Below, piece after piece: positions 11,762 to 22,700 of a DNA stretch of 64,000 nucleotides. How positions within the stretch are numbered: position 1 is the stretch's first letter; each line of letters begins with the position of its first letter. A program made the translations under genes and the position numbers. The notes below the pieces were generated by a model. That model searched no databases, was not told the origin of the DNA, and was given only the letters and a program-made list of their open reading frames with translations. Source of the stretch: Leptasterias polaris (lineage: Eukaryota > Echinodermata > Asteroidea > Forcipulatida > Asteriidae). Location of the stretch: NCBI GenBank assembly GCA_037783415.1, contig JAZGTN010000167.1, positions 186,001 through 250,000 of the forward strand, in the 5' to 3' direction.

Positions 11762-13936
11762 TTAACGGAAGCGTTGCGGCCACTGCCGCTGTCGTGGAGG
11801 ATTCCTCCTCAGCTGAATCTGGACTCCTTGTTCAGTCGCCTCAGTGTCCCCACCGTTTCCAACTGTGGGCTCATACTCCGATTCTACTAGTCCTCCTTCC
11901 TCCCCTACTTGGGCATCCTGATCATCAGGCAGCATCCCTTCCTGGGTTAGGGTCTGCATCTCAGGCTGACTGCTCTCTACTTGAGGCACAACGTTCTCAT
12001 GACTATCCATGTCTGACTCTCCAGTCCAAGGTTCCAAAGGCCTGCCTTCGTATGGTTTCAGTCGATCAGAATGAATGACTTTCTTCCTTCCTCCTCTGGT
12101 ACGTTGTACTCTATAGGTAACGTCAGACAACCTATCTAGGATGAGGTATGGACCTTCCCACCTGCACTGTAACTTAGGGGAGTGCCCCTTCTTCTTTGCG
12201 GGATTGTGCATCCAGACAAATTGTCCCTTCCTGAACCTTTCCTTGATCGTCTTCTGGTTGTAGGTTTTCTTCTCCCTCCTTGCACTCTTAGCTAAGGCCT
12301 CACAAGCTCGATCATGCGCTGCCTGTATCCTCTGCCTCAAGGTTTGGGCATAATCCTCGTTGTCTTCTTCCTCCTCCACACGAGGCTGTTCGGTCATGAG
12401 ATCTATGGGTAGGGATACCTCCCTTCCAAACATTAACATATTCGGACTTCTCCCGTAGACTCCTGTGGTGTGCTTCTGTAAGCCGAGGTGGCATAAGGCA
12501 ATTCCCTATCCCAGTCGCTGTTGTTTTGACGGTCCTTCATGAGAATATTCACCAAGGTACGGTTAAAACGCTCCACCATGCCATCTGATTTCGGGTTGTA
12601 TGGTGTGGTTCTTGTCTTCTCAATACCCAGGATCTCACAAATCTTCCGCATAACATTTGATTCAAAATTCCTTCCTTGGTCCGTATGCAGGGTACGTGGT
12701 ATTCCATACTTGCAAACAAACTCCTCGACAAACTTTGTGGCAACTGTCTCTGCCTTCTCATTTGGTAGGGCATAAAAATTAAGCTTCGAACCACTTACTA
12801 AAATAGTCTCCTACCACTAGGATATAGCGGTTCCCGTCTTCAGTGACAGGGAAGGGACCCACAATGTCCATGGCCACCCGTTCCATGGGTACCCCTACTT
12901 GGTGCTGCTGTAACGGCGCTCGCCGTTTTTTGCTCGGGGACTTCCTGCGGGCACACAAATCGCACTGCCGCAGAAAAGATCTAACATCTGCTCCTAGTCC
13001 TTGCCAGTAATACTTTGTGCGAACCTTTGCCATGGTCCTTTTTGTCCCTAGATGACGTCCACTTGTCCTCCCTGCGTGAAGTTCCTGAAGTATTTCTGCA
13101 CGATACTCCTGTGGCACTATGGTTTGCCACTTCACTTCTCTACCACTGTCTGACTCCCAGCGACGTACCAAAATTCCGTCCTGGATGTATAACTGATCCC
13201 ATATCAGCCAGTAATTTTTGTGGGCCGGGGATTTCGGAGACATCTCTTCCCACCTCGGACGATCAAGATCCTCCCTCGTCGTTAATCTGGAGTACCCACT
13301 CTAGGGGTTTATCTCTTAGCTGTGCCCCCCTCCAGTCGGCCTTAGTTATTTGGGGTCGTACACCAACGGCACACAAATCAGCTCTGAATTCTTTAGCTTC
13401 ACATGTAGGACTCTTGTCTCCTCTTTTGCTATCAAGTGAAGGCACCGTCCCTTTACTTCCTCCTGATGAGTTCAATCTGCCACCAGAGTCCAGTCCCTCC
13501 ATTCCGCACTGTGGGCAAGGTCAGCGAGACAGGCTATCGGCATTTTGGTGGGACCTTCCTGCTCTATGGATTATTTCGTAGTCGTATTCGCTAATTATTT
13601 GTAACCACCGTGCTACTTGCCCTGAAGGGTCCTTGAAGTTTACCAACCACCTTTAAGGCGCCATGGTCTGTCCGTATAGTTATCCTGCGTCCATATATGT
13701 ATGGTCGAAACTGTTTCACAAAGGTCACAACAGCAAGAAGCTCCCTCCTTGTCACACAGTAATTTTGTTCTGCTCTTTTCAGGGATTTGCTGGCATACGC
13801 TATACAACTTGCTCCTTGCCATCTTTAATCTGAGACAATACCCCGCCAATGCCGGCAGCGCTGGCATCCGTATCCAGAATAAACTTCCCATCAGGGTCCG
13901 GATAAGTCAAAATTGGTGCCTCAGTCAAGCGTTTCT
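11762..13936 (-). pseudogene. pol: Retrotransposon RNase H and integrase, frameshifted
   Basis: RNase H remnants (around 13640-13936) include a TDASA-like start and a TDH-like end in different frames. The integrase zinc-binding domain is readable at 12779-13243 (HLGTKRTMAKV then CDLCARRK), followed by the core with MDIVGPFP. The rest of the core (YNPKSDGMVERFNRTL) is at 12433-12651 in another frame. The C-terminal part (11762-12439) has the WEGPYLILD-type motif and ends in an acidic tail. At least four frame breaks separate these blocks. Confidence 0.85.
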
Positions 13937-15934
13937 TCAACTCCTCAAATGCCGTCTGGCATTCTGATCTGGTGTCCAATTGAATTCCCTAGACTTTTCC
14001 GTCAACTGATGTAGAGGCTTTGCCACCGCGGAGAAACCTTCAATGAACCGTCTGTAGTACGACGCAAGTCCTACAAAGCTCCTTACTTCCTTGACTGTTC
14101 TAGGAACTGGCCAGTCCTTCACTACCTCGATTTTCTCCGGGTCCGTGCTGATCCCTTCTGGGGACACAAGGTGGCCCAAGTAACGAACCTTTTCCTTGAA
14201 AAGATCACACTTTTTAGGCTTCAACTTTAGCCCCGCCTCCCTGAGGCACTGAATCACCACTCTCAACCAGTCAAGTTCCTCAGGTATGGTCTTTCCAAAC
14301 ACTATTACATCATCGAGGTAAACCAAAAGAGTTTCCCAATGAAGGCTACCAAGAACCCGCTCCATCAGCCTCTCAAAAGTGGATGGTGCATTACAAAGCC
14401 CGAAGGACATCACGCGCCAGCTATACAGTCCACCTCTGACTACAAAAGCTGATTTCTCCTGAGCTTCTTTATCCAATGCTACCTGCCAGTAGCCGGACGC
14501 CAAGTCCAAGGTCGAAAACCAGTGTGCCCCAGCAAGTGCATCGAGAGAGTCATCAATTCTGGGGATGGGGTACGCGTCCTTGATTGTCAATGCGTTAAGC
14601 TTTCGATAATCCACGCAGAAGCGCTTCGTCTCATCCTTTTTCTTGACAAGTACCACATTAACAGCCCAAGGACTGCTGGATGGTACAATTTTATCCTCCT
14701 TAAGTAACTCCTGCACCTGCCTTGTAATCTCCTCTTGCTCAACCGTGGGAAACCTTCTCGGTCTCTCCCTAATTGGTCTTGCATCTCCTGTATCGATGTG
14801 ATGTTTTACACATTCAGTGCGTCCTATGTCTTCACTTCTTTTAGAAAAGACATCCTGGTAGTCACACAGTATACGTAGCCTTGCTATTTCACTATGGTAA
14901 TCCTTAGCTACTCCGGCTATACTCCTTGAGTACACATCTTCCAAATGCGCCGGTAGCCGTTCAATCCGCTCTTGGGCAATTGCCACATCGGACTCCTGAA
15001 CATCCCTGCCCTCCACCGGGGTGAGAATTCCTGCTACACTGCCTCCCTTTACCACACAAGTCCTTAGTCCTGGGTTGAAGACACGAATAGGGAGCACTTC
15101 CTGTTCAGGTTTTACCAACAGCCTTGCCACTATCAGTCCTCTATTCGCCAGATCGGTAGTCTCTGCTGGCTCCATTACTCCAAACCCTGTAGGCACCTCA
15201 GTTGTTTTCTCCACAATCACTCGGGCACAAACGTTTGAACCCTGTTTGTTTTGACACCTTATTCTTTCCCCATTTAGGGTCAACACCAAGTCCTTGAAAT
15301 CTAGTCGTCCATTTGTTGGCAGGAGATAGTCCATTCCTAATATTCCCTCCAGATCCAACTTCGCAAATATCACCTGTACTGGAAGGGCTGTCCTGCCAAC
15401 CTGAATCTCTATCAATGCCCCGCCTATTGTTTCTATGGAGCTACCATCCACTCCATACAAATTTGCACCCCTTGTATTCAGTGTAGGTCTCCCCTCCGGT
15501 GGCATCTTATAGTAAACCGCTGCCGATAGCACAGTGTTTGACGCACCTGTGTCAATTAACATTTGTGTTTTTACTTCTCTCACTTGAGCGGGTACATATA
15601 GCCCTGCCATATTCAAACTCTTCCCAGAAAGTGTTATCCCTTGGTTGTGCATTCCTAGCATTGGCCCTCCTTGGAGGTGTCTTTCTGTCCTTCCTCCTCT
15701 TCCAGCCTTCCCTTGGGCCCCAGGGTTGGCTGAGGAGTGGCGTTTCCCGACTGCTGATTTCTTCCCCTCCTTGGTTCGGTACATTCCCTCGCAAAGTGAC
15801 CCTTTGCGCAACAGTTGAAACAGGTATATTCTGTATTTGTCCTTCCTCGTGGGACAGCAGACCGGTAATCCTTTCCAGGCCTCGAGAGATCTTCCAACAC
15901 GGACTGTATCCTTCCTAAGGCCTGAGACATGCAC
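13937..15934 (-). CDS. pol: Retrotransposon pol: protease and reverse transcriptase
   Basis: This is the longest uninterrupted frame of the element (665 codons). After a non-homologous lead-in, an aspartic protease follows with LIDTGASNTVLS and a later ILGMDYL motif. The reverse transcriptase shows CVDYRKLNALT, FSTLDLASGYWQV, the FGLCNAPSTF block and the catalytic YLDDVIVF. The connection segment (YLGHLVSPEGI, FVGLASYYRRFI) is typical of Ty3/gypsy. The frame is lost just before RNase H. Protease and RT appear intact, but gag and integrase are broken, so autonomous activity is unlikely. Confidence 0.9.
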   Translation of the reverse strand: MHVSGLRKDTVRVGRSLEAWKGLPVCCPTRKDKYRIYLFQLLRKGSLCEGMYRTKEGKKSAVGKRHSSANPGAQGKAGRGGRTERHLQGGPMLGMHNQGITLSGKSLNMAGLYVPAQVREVKTQMLIDTGASNTVLSAAVYYKMPPEGRPTLNTRGANLYGVDGSSIETIGGALIEIQVGRTALPVQVIFAKLDLEGILGMDYLLPTNGRLDFKDLVLTLNGERIRCQNKQGSNVCARVIVEKTTEVPTGFGVMEPAETTDLANRGLIVARLLVKPEQEVLPIRVFNPGLRTCVVKGGSVAGILTPVEGRDVQESDVAIAQERIERLPAHLEDVYSRSIAGVAKDYHSEIARLRILCDYQDVFSKRSEDIGRTECVKHHIDTGDARPIRERPRRFPTVEQEEITRQVQELLKEDKIVPSSSPWAVNVVLVKKKDETKRFCVDYRKLNALTIKDAYPIPRIDDSLDALAGAHWFSTLDLASGYWQVALDKEAQEKSAFVVRGGLYSWRVMSFGLCNAPSTFERLMERVLGSLHWETLLVYLDDVIVFGKTIPEELDWLRVVIQCLREAGLKLKPKKCDLFKEKVRYLGHLVSPEGISTDPEKIEVVKDWPVPRTVKEVRSFVGLASYYRRFIEGFSAVAKPLHQLTEKSREFNWTPDQNARRHLRS

Positions 15935-16867
15935 TCCTGCGTGTCCCTTATTTCTCCCTTAAGGCTCAGCATGGAGACTTCATCATCTCCTCCGATGACC
16001 CTGACAAAAACTTTCTCATCTTTCCATTGATTCTATGTTCGTCCGTCCGAAGAAAGCTTTCTGTCTGTAATGCAGCCCTAATAGAATCATCCAAGGTGGC
16101 TGGTTTTGTCCGGAAAATTCCTTCTGTTATCTCCCGGTCCTTCACGGCATCCATAAAATGCCCCTTAGCCAGACGTTCTCGGCTATCATCAGAAAACTCC
16201 AGGTAAGCCAATGCTGAGAGCTCCCTGATGCTTGTCCCTAGTTCCTGAATGGTCTCTGTCTCACCCTGCCTGCGGTGTCTAAGCTCCATCATGTGGAAGT
16301 CCGCTTGTTGTCCAGGACCAGGACCGATTTATTTCCCTCAGGCTGGCAACCCAGAACCTTTAATGCCTGCCCCTGGAGGCTGGCAGCAAGGAACACTACC
16401 GCCCGCTCATCACTCCAGGCGTTTGCCACGCAGCATGCCCGGAAATGAGCCTTGTAATCCTTCCAGGGAACCTTCCCATTAAAATGATCTGGACAAATAT
16501 TCGGCTTGCGAGGTCTATCGTCCTTGCAACTAGTAGTAGTAGTAGTTGTCTCCCTCGCAGGCTCCGTGTCCGCAATTGTGTTTGCAGATGTAAACCCCAC
16601 CCCTGAAGTGTCCCGGAGTGTACTTGACACCATGGAACCGGGTGTGTGAAGAAACATTTCCGGTGTAAGGGTTTCAACAGCCCTGTCTGACTTGTTTCTC
16701 TTCCGGTTCCTTCTGCTGCAATCGCATCCTCCGCAGCTCCTCCTCCATGGCCAATTCCTTGTCCCAACAACGTCCTCCACCATATTTTCGGCTCTCTGAA
16801 CCTCCATCCTTAGTACTGCAAGTTCCTCCTCCATAGCCTTCGAGTCCATCTGGTCCATTCTCGTCAA
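15655..16867 (-). pseudogene. gag: Retrotransposon gag, frameshifted
   Basis: The gag region is spread over three overlapping minus-strand frames (16289-16867, 15966-16292, 15655-15972). It starts near the primer-binding site, includes a Gln/Glu-rich middle segment, and ends in a zinc knuckle CFNCCAKGHFAREC (CX2CX4HX4C) around 15790-15830, the nucleocapsid signature. The frame changes near 16290 and 15970 break the original reading frame. The knuckle is followed by a basic then acidic tail leading into protease. Confidence 0.8.
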
Positions 16868-16916
16868 TTATACAATTATATATATAAAACTGTCCCCCAC
16901 AAATCACGTCACCTTA

Positions 16917-16933
16917 TCCCACTTCTGACACCA
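16917..16933 (-). promoter_or_regulatory. Retrotransposon primer-binding site, tRNA-Leu type
   Basis: The minus strand reads TGGTGTCAGAAGTGGGA one base inside the LTR. This is complementary to a tRNA 3' end of the kind found in tRNA-Leu (…CCCACTTCTGACACCA), with one difference from the commoner ...CTCCTGACACCA form. Confidence 0.75.
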
Positions 16934-16934
16934 A

Positions 16935-17890
16935 TGTGGCGCATCCCGTCCGGTCGGCACCAGCACAGGCGAGCGGTAGTCCAGCTGGTACTAGGGGTGA
17001 GGTCGTTTGGTGACCGTCTATCGCCGCATGTGATTTATTGTGGGCGAGGGGGGTCTAGAACCCTAACAAGGACTCACTGACTCAAAAGAGTAAAGGAATG
17101 ACACTTAGTTCCTGGTACAAGGCTGATCCTTTTATTCGTTTATAGTGATTAAATCCAGTTTAATGATTGGAAGTAGTGCAAAGTGGGCTTACTATCCTTA
17201 AGGTAAAATATAGTCACTTAAGGCAAATAAAGATCACTGGAGGTAAGTTAATATCCCTTCAGGCAAATACAGATCACTGGAGGTAAGTTAATATTCCTTC
17301 AGGCAAATACAAATCACTGGATGTAAGTAAACATCACTTCAGGCAAATACAAATACTGGATGTAAGTTAATATTCCTTCAGGCAAATACAGATCACTGGA
17401 GGTAAGTAAACATCACTTCAGGCAAATACAAATCACTGGATGTAAGTAAACATCACTTCAGGCAAATACAAATCACTGGATGTAAGTTAATATCCCTTCA
17501 GGCAAATACAGATCACTGGAGGTAAGTTAATATTCCTTCAGGCAAATACAGATCACTGGAGGTAAGTAAACATCACTTCAGGCAAATACAAATCACTGGA
17601 TGTAAGTAAACATCACTTATCAGGCAAATACAAATCACTGGATGTAAGTATACATCACTTCAGGCAAAGATCACTGGAGGTAAGTAATTTATGCTTTAAA
17701 GGGCCTAATTGGATCTCGGATTCCGGAAGGGACTTCTTGTATCCTTACAAGAGATTCATTAACAACGCACAAGTTCTAGCTCCTTAAGGGAGTTGAATGG
17801 TGAACGTCTAATTTTAAATGTGGCCTATTCGTACCCGTAAATACTTGATACAAAGAGAAATGCAATAGAACCTACCCCAACGTTTACACA
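16935..17890 (-). repeat. 5' LTR of the retrotransposon
   Basis: The inner end reads TGTGGCGC on the plus strand, one base from the primer-binding site; the outer end is probably near CGTTTACACA, giving TGTG...CACA termini. The outer boundary is uncertain between 17890 and 17904, because GCTAGTA (17891-17897) is also present in the tandem-unit LTR pieces. A 40-bp tandem repeat occupies the middle. Confidence 0.7.
17215..17690. repeat. 40-bp tandem repeat within the LTR, about 12 copies
   Basis: The unit contains GCAAATACAGATCACTGGA followed by GGTAAGT and a variable TTAATATTCCTTCAG or AAACATCACTTCAG end. Copies differ by single bases, and one is interrupted by two extra bases near 17620. GGTAAGT repeats as a donor-like motif in plus-strand orientation only, opposite to the element's own transcription. 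Confidence 0.85.
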
Positions 17891-17904
17891 GCTAGTAACT
17901 GTCA

Positions 17905-18593
17905 CTACCACACTACGGCACGGACGCTAAATACACTCAGACAGCCCTGCTGCCACTAGCCTTTTGTCAAGGCCTTCGTGGCTTGGAGCCGCGATCCCAA
18001 GCGACTGGAATTGGGAGACCACGCACGCGAGTGGCGAAGCCACGAGGGCCTTTTCCACCTTAATTGTTTGCGGTTTATAATGTGTTTCTTTATAATCTCG
18101 ACTTTTGCTACCCGAAAAGGTAGCAAAAGTCCAAACGAATGAGAAGGGCATAACGCACGTTTCATACTTCATGAATAATTATATAGAGATATAGAGATAT
18201 AGAGATTTGAAAACAGCACCAATTGCATTTTCTACTATTAGTTTTCGTGTTGAATCTGAACTTAACAAAAAATAAACGTTTGACATATTCTAGAATATTT
18301 GTGTACTTGTAATTTTCTTTTGTGACTGTAAACACCCTTCTACATTTGTTTTAATAATTATGGTGAACAATACACACAGTTTGGATCTAGGGCCGAGGGC
18401 TAGGGCTACCATTCCATTGGGATAACAAAAAATGCAGAGGTGTGAATTTCCCTTAGGCCTATTTTGCGCACACACAGCCAACGGCCAACGCTCTGTACAT
18501 GGGTGCGTGTGCGTGTGCGTGTGCGTGTTTCCTTCACCCGTCGCATCCGAAAGGCACCCGACCGGCCGAGAGGCACCGAACCGCTGGATGCGT
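17905..18593. other. Flank between LTR and foldback element
   Basis: No gene is recognised. It contains an imperfect inverted pair GGCCTTCGTGGCTT / AAGCCACGAGGGCC (17970-18052), a perfect 13-bp-stem hairpin (18100-18131), an ATAGAGAT microsatellite (18180-18205) and a GTGCGT microsatellite (18502-18530). Confidence 0.6.
18100..18131. repeat. Perfect 13-bp-stem hairpin
   Basis: GACTTTTGCTACC, a six-base loop CGAAAA, then GGTAGCAAAAGTC. No T-tract follows, and in a eukaryotic context it is not a terminator. It may be the end of a lost small inverted-repeat element. Confidence 0.6.
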
Positions 18594-18603
18594 TAGTTTT
18601 TAG

Positions 18604-19352
18604 CGGTCACACTAAAAGCCGACAACTGACGACGCCTGACGACAACTGACGACAACAAATTTTAAATGCACTTTCAAACAATGTTTAAACAAAAATAAAC
18701 CGTTAAATATATGTGAAAGAGTCATATGTATCCAAATCAATTTCAATCTGTTGAAAAACTGTTGATTTTGACTGTAAAAAAAGGTTTTATTACCACGATT
18801 TAGTAACGAAAAGAAGTGTCCGCCATGATGCATCTGGAACGCACTTGGACGATACCATTATGCAAAGAGTAAGTTCTAAGGGCTTATTTTTTTTCTCTCT
18901 CTTTTTTTTACCTGCTTTTTTCGTTCTTTCTTTATTTTGTCCTTTCCTTTTCTAAGACATAGAAATATTTACTGGCTGTCATTTTACTACTCTAGTAGAC
19001 TAGTAGTACCATGTTAGTTTTTCAAATGATACCGTTAAAATAAAGACAACTTAACTTGCCGTTTTCAGCACCCCCTGTAGTATAATGGTATCTTCTATGT
19101 ACGGTCCAAAAGCAACAGTACTTGTCGTTACTAATTCGTGGTAAAAAAAAACTTTTTTACAATTAAAAACAAAACTTTTTCAACAGATTGAAGGTGATTT
19201 GGATACATATGACTCTTACAGATATATTTTACGGTTTATTTTTGTTCAAACATTGTTGTAAAGTGAATTTAAAATGTGTTGTCGGCAGTTGTCGTCAGGC
19301 CTTGGCAGTTGTCGTCAGGCCTTGGCAGTTGTCGGCTTTTAGTGCGACCCGT
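18604..19352. mobile_element. Inverted-repeat (foldback) element upstream of FANCA
   Basis: Arms of roughly 250 bp (18604-18860 and 19083-19352) are imperfect reverse complements. Shared landmarks are ACTAAAAGCCGAC at the tips, ATATGTATCCAAATCA, AATCTGTTGAAAAA and GATACCATTAT at the inner edges. The outer tips carry short GACAACTGACGAC repeats. The inner 220 bp has no coding potential. This is a non-autonomous element ending about 310 bp before the FANCA start codon. Confidence 0.8.
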
Positions 19353-19384
19353 TTTTAGTGCCTTCCTAGAAATATGGATAAACC

Positions 19385-19547
19385 AGGGGCATTTCTCAAA
19401 CCTCGACTAAGGCTTCGTCTCCGGCTTGGGCTCCGTTATAAATTTGTGGCGCAGCGTGTATTTGCACGCGGTGGTTCGAACATCAAACGGAGCCTGGAGC
19501 CGGAGCCGGAGCCGGAGCCCAAGCGCAGCCGAGGTTTGAGACCCAGG
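19385..19547. mobile_element. GC-rich MITE just upstream of FANCA
   Basis: Imperfect terminal inverted repeats: left CAGGGGCATTTCTCAAACCTCG, of which the inner TCAAACCTCG matches the right-end complement, and right CGAGGTTTGAGACCCAGG. The core holds a GGAGCC triplet-like repeat. It lies 115 bp before the FANCA start, so its DNA is probably part of, or close to, the promoter. Confidence 0.65.
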
Positions 19548-19573
19548 AAATAAATTTAAGATGTCTGTTAACC

Positions 19574-19580
19574 TGACGTC
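19574..19580. promoter_or_regulatory. CRE-like TGACGTC motif before the FANCA start
   Basis: TGACGTC lies 82 bp upstream of the first ATG, in the only non-repetitive stretch between the MITE and the gene. ATF/CREB-type factors bind this core. No TATA box is obvious. Function is inferred from position only. Confidence 0.3.
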
Positions 19581-19661
19581 TCTGAAATGGGTTGCAAACA
19601 TTAGAATTAGTGTAGTCAGCACGAGCGCGGCCACATGTAAACAAAAGTTTTGACGGTCACG

Positions 19662-19730
19662 ATGATGGAGCAGGCGGCAGTCTTCAAACTCATTGATCAA
19701 AATCAGAATTTCGAAGCACTTTTGAGAGAG
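19662..19730 (+). CDS. FANCA: FANCA exon 1
   Basis: 23 codons, starting at tandem ATGs (19662 and 19665), ending in phase 0 at a GTAAG donor. The residues AVFKLIDQNQNFEALLRE align with the human stretch AVRLLRSHQDLNALLLE. An alternative is an acceptor at the internal GGCAG, with the true start further upstream. Confidence 0.75.
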
Positions 19731-22700
19731 GTAAGAATAATGTTTGGTTTGCATCAGTTGTAATGATGATCAGTTGTGTTTTTTGTATTACTTTTTGTTA
19801 AATGTCTTGTCTTGCACATTTGTTTTCAACAAGACCAAACAGTAACACAGTCTGACAGTAGGATCGGTTACCCTATCGCGGTGTTATCGGTTTTTTGTAT
19901 CCAAATAAAAAAAATATTACCAACCTGTGTAAAGTGTCCAGTTATTAACATTGCTGAAGTATTACTTTCCACTATGAGCTAAAAAAAATTCATCGTTTGT
20001 CTGATTTAATCATATCATCGTGGCATCATGCTGACATGTGACATATACGGTAAAGGTCAAGGATATTGAGGACGCACTTCTTCACAGTGGCAACAAATGG
20101 TATTTTACGAAAAAAATACACCTTGTTTTAACTCCGTACTTATGTGTACAATTTCGAGAGTGTGACACGTTCAATGACAAAAATTCAAATTGCAAAAGTG
20201 AAAATTGGGGCTAGCACTTTGAATTTGCGTCAACAAAATGAACTTTGCAATAAAGTGTGAAAAGATTAGGTGTACGTTTTGACGGACATGGTCAACGGAA
20301 ATTCACTAGGTCAGTAAAAAGTACATTTTTTTCAATTTTTGGTATAATTTTTCACGAGACGATACATTTTTTCTCGGAAGTCCACAAAATAGTTGTCAGG
20401 GCCTTGGTTACTGGTTCACTTATTGAAAGTCGTCGCTTGAGGGCGTATTGACAACGAAAAAAACAATTTCTGGTACCGTTCCATAATGAAGGGGCAGCAG
20501 AAGTAAACAATCTTTCACCCCATGATATTTTGGCCAGGGGTTTCCTTAAAAGATACTACTACTAGTGCTAGACTTGCGGTAGGAAAGATAGGGTTGGAGT
20601 TCTTCTGAGAGATACAACGGCAGGGCTCGAATTTTACACTGGACCACAGGCCAGAGGCCAGTAATTTTAGTGTTGGGCCAGTAAACTTATGACCTAATAA
20701 GTCCGATGGTCTTGTATTTTTCAATTGAATAACAGGAACAAATTATGTTCAAGTGTTGACTTTGGGTCTGATAAATTATCTTTCGATTCTATGAGTAATC
20801 AAGTACATGTATACTCTTCTCTTATTTGTCTCAGTTCGGGTTCATTTAAAAGCAGTCAAATGCATGTTAAACTGTGGCAGCAATTTTTAATTTTCACATT
20901 TGAATCTGGTCTTGTAAAAAAATGTCTGGTCCAGTAAAGATTTTGAGCTACAAGCCCTGTGGTCTTGTGGATTTTCTCCCTAAATTCGAGCCCTGAACGG
21001 TACAGTGTCTTCTGATCACACAAGGATACTGGATATATTTTCGGACTCAGGCGAGTAGCTTTCTAAAGCTGGTTAACAGTATAGCGCCCTCTTTGACGCA
21101 TAAGTAGCCATAAATAGAACATTTTATAAGTTAAGTATGTGGAAGAAAAAAAAAACCAAAAGAGCATGACTAGACCAATTTTTAATTTCCAAACATTATG
21201 CTTGTATTATTTTATTCATCAGGCCAATGAAGGAGTCGACTTTGATAATGTCGGCATCCCAGTCAGCCAAGTTGTACCTAACTCTACACATCCTTCATCT
21301 CCAGTGACAACACAGACAAGTTTTCAGCATTTATCAAGTAATTTTATCTCATTGTTGTTTAAGAAGCAGATAATTTTCAAAATGTGTAACTACCACACAC
21401 GTTAACTAGGTAAAATCACAAGATTTTAGATTACATGTGATTGACTTGTGACTATGCTAGTTGGAATTGAATCTCTTTGAATCAGTCATTTTGACACCAA
21501 TTAGTTTGTAGGGATCGTTTGATGGGATGTCGAGTTACCTCAAGTCAAACATCACTATTTTCAAGTGTGACCCCTAGTGTATTAGAATGCATTAAACAAT
21601 GTGTGCAGGTGTATTTTTAAAGGACATCAATTAGAACCTAAGTAGTAAAGTTCAACCTATTAATAGCTGTATTTTGTCCAGTGTTTTTCTGTCCTTCTGT
21701 TTTCGTGTCTGTCTGCTTGTTTTTCGTTTGTTTGTTTGTTTGTATGTGTCTGGCTGTTTTCTACAAGCTTCGGCTTATCAAAACAGCCCCATACTCTATT
21801 TATTACATTATCCTGCGTATTGCTACTTATTGTTATTTTGTTTTGCTTTACTCCATAATTATATGTACTTATCGTTTTTCTACATAGAAGTATGGAAATA
21901 AATGTGTACCTGAACTGAACTGAATAAGATTAAGAGTAAATGGATAGAGCAAATCGCCATTTTGCTCATTTTGAGGATTTTAACAGTGTTTTTGCCATCG
22001 TCAGATTGAGTGCTCAATCTGCAGATTTTCAGAAACTGCCATTCTTTTTGGATCAGCTAGTCTGACTGGATCAGTAACATTTAGCTGTCCAGTTGGTGAA
22101 GAGGCTTGCAAACTCTTCTGTGAAGGTTTTAATACCAAAACAAATTCTCTTCCAAGGAACAAAACTCTGTTCAATGCCACATTGGTGTGTTAGGATCTCA
22201 TTTTTTATCAAATAACATCAATAGTTAACACTAATAATCTTCTCCATCCCCACTTTGAGCAAATACCCACTTTGAGCAGCACTATGATGTGCTCAATGTG
22301 CAGTTAAAGCACTCAATCTGCCAAATGGATAGCCAAATCTGCAAATTTTAACTGCTAAATCTGCAGATTGGGCAGCTCAAACTGCAGATTGGGCAGCTCA
22401 ATCTGCAGATTTTAAAGCAAATCCATGAATTGCACTCAACACATACAAGGGATGAAGGAGATTCACTTCATTTGATTCACTTCATTTGATTCTGTGGGTT
22501 AGATTCTGTATTAGATTCCTTTTTTAAAAGTGATTCAAGAAAGTGTTAGAAAGATGCTCAAAGTGCAAGTGTGTCTAGCTTCTGTTATGTTCTAGGTTTG
22601 CTTAAAGTGCTTAAAAAAAAAGTTAGGCCAAAAAAAAAAAAAACATGTTTAGCGTCCTGCCTTTTTGAAAAAAGGGAGGAGAAGGGCCTTTTTTTCTCTT

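Larger units (their letters stand above)
10976..17890 (-). mobile_element. Ty3/gypsy LTR retrotransposon, degraded
   Basis: Read on the minus strand the order is 5' LTR, primer-binding site, gag with a CCHC knuckle, protease, reverse transcriptase, RNase H, integrase, then a further reading frame. This order is that of Ty3/gypsy elements. Several frameshifts break gag and pol, so the copy is not functional. I could not find a complete 3' LTR. LTR pieces recur in the neighbouring tandem units on the far side of the foldback element, which suggests the 3' end was invaded by that element and then amplified. Confidence 0.85.
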
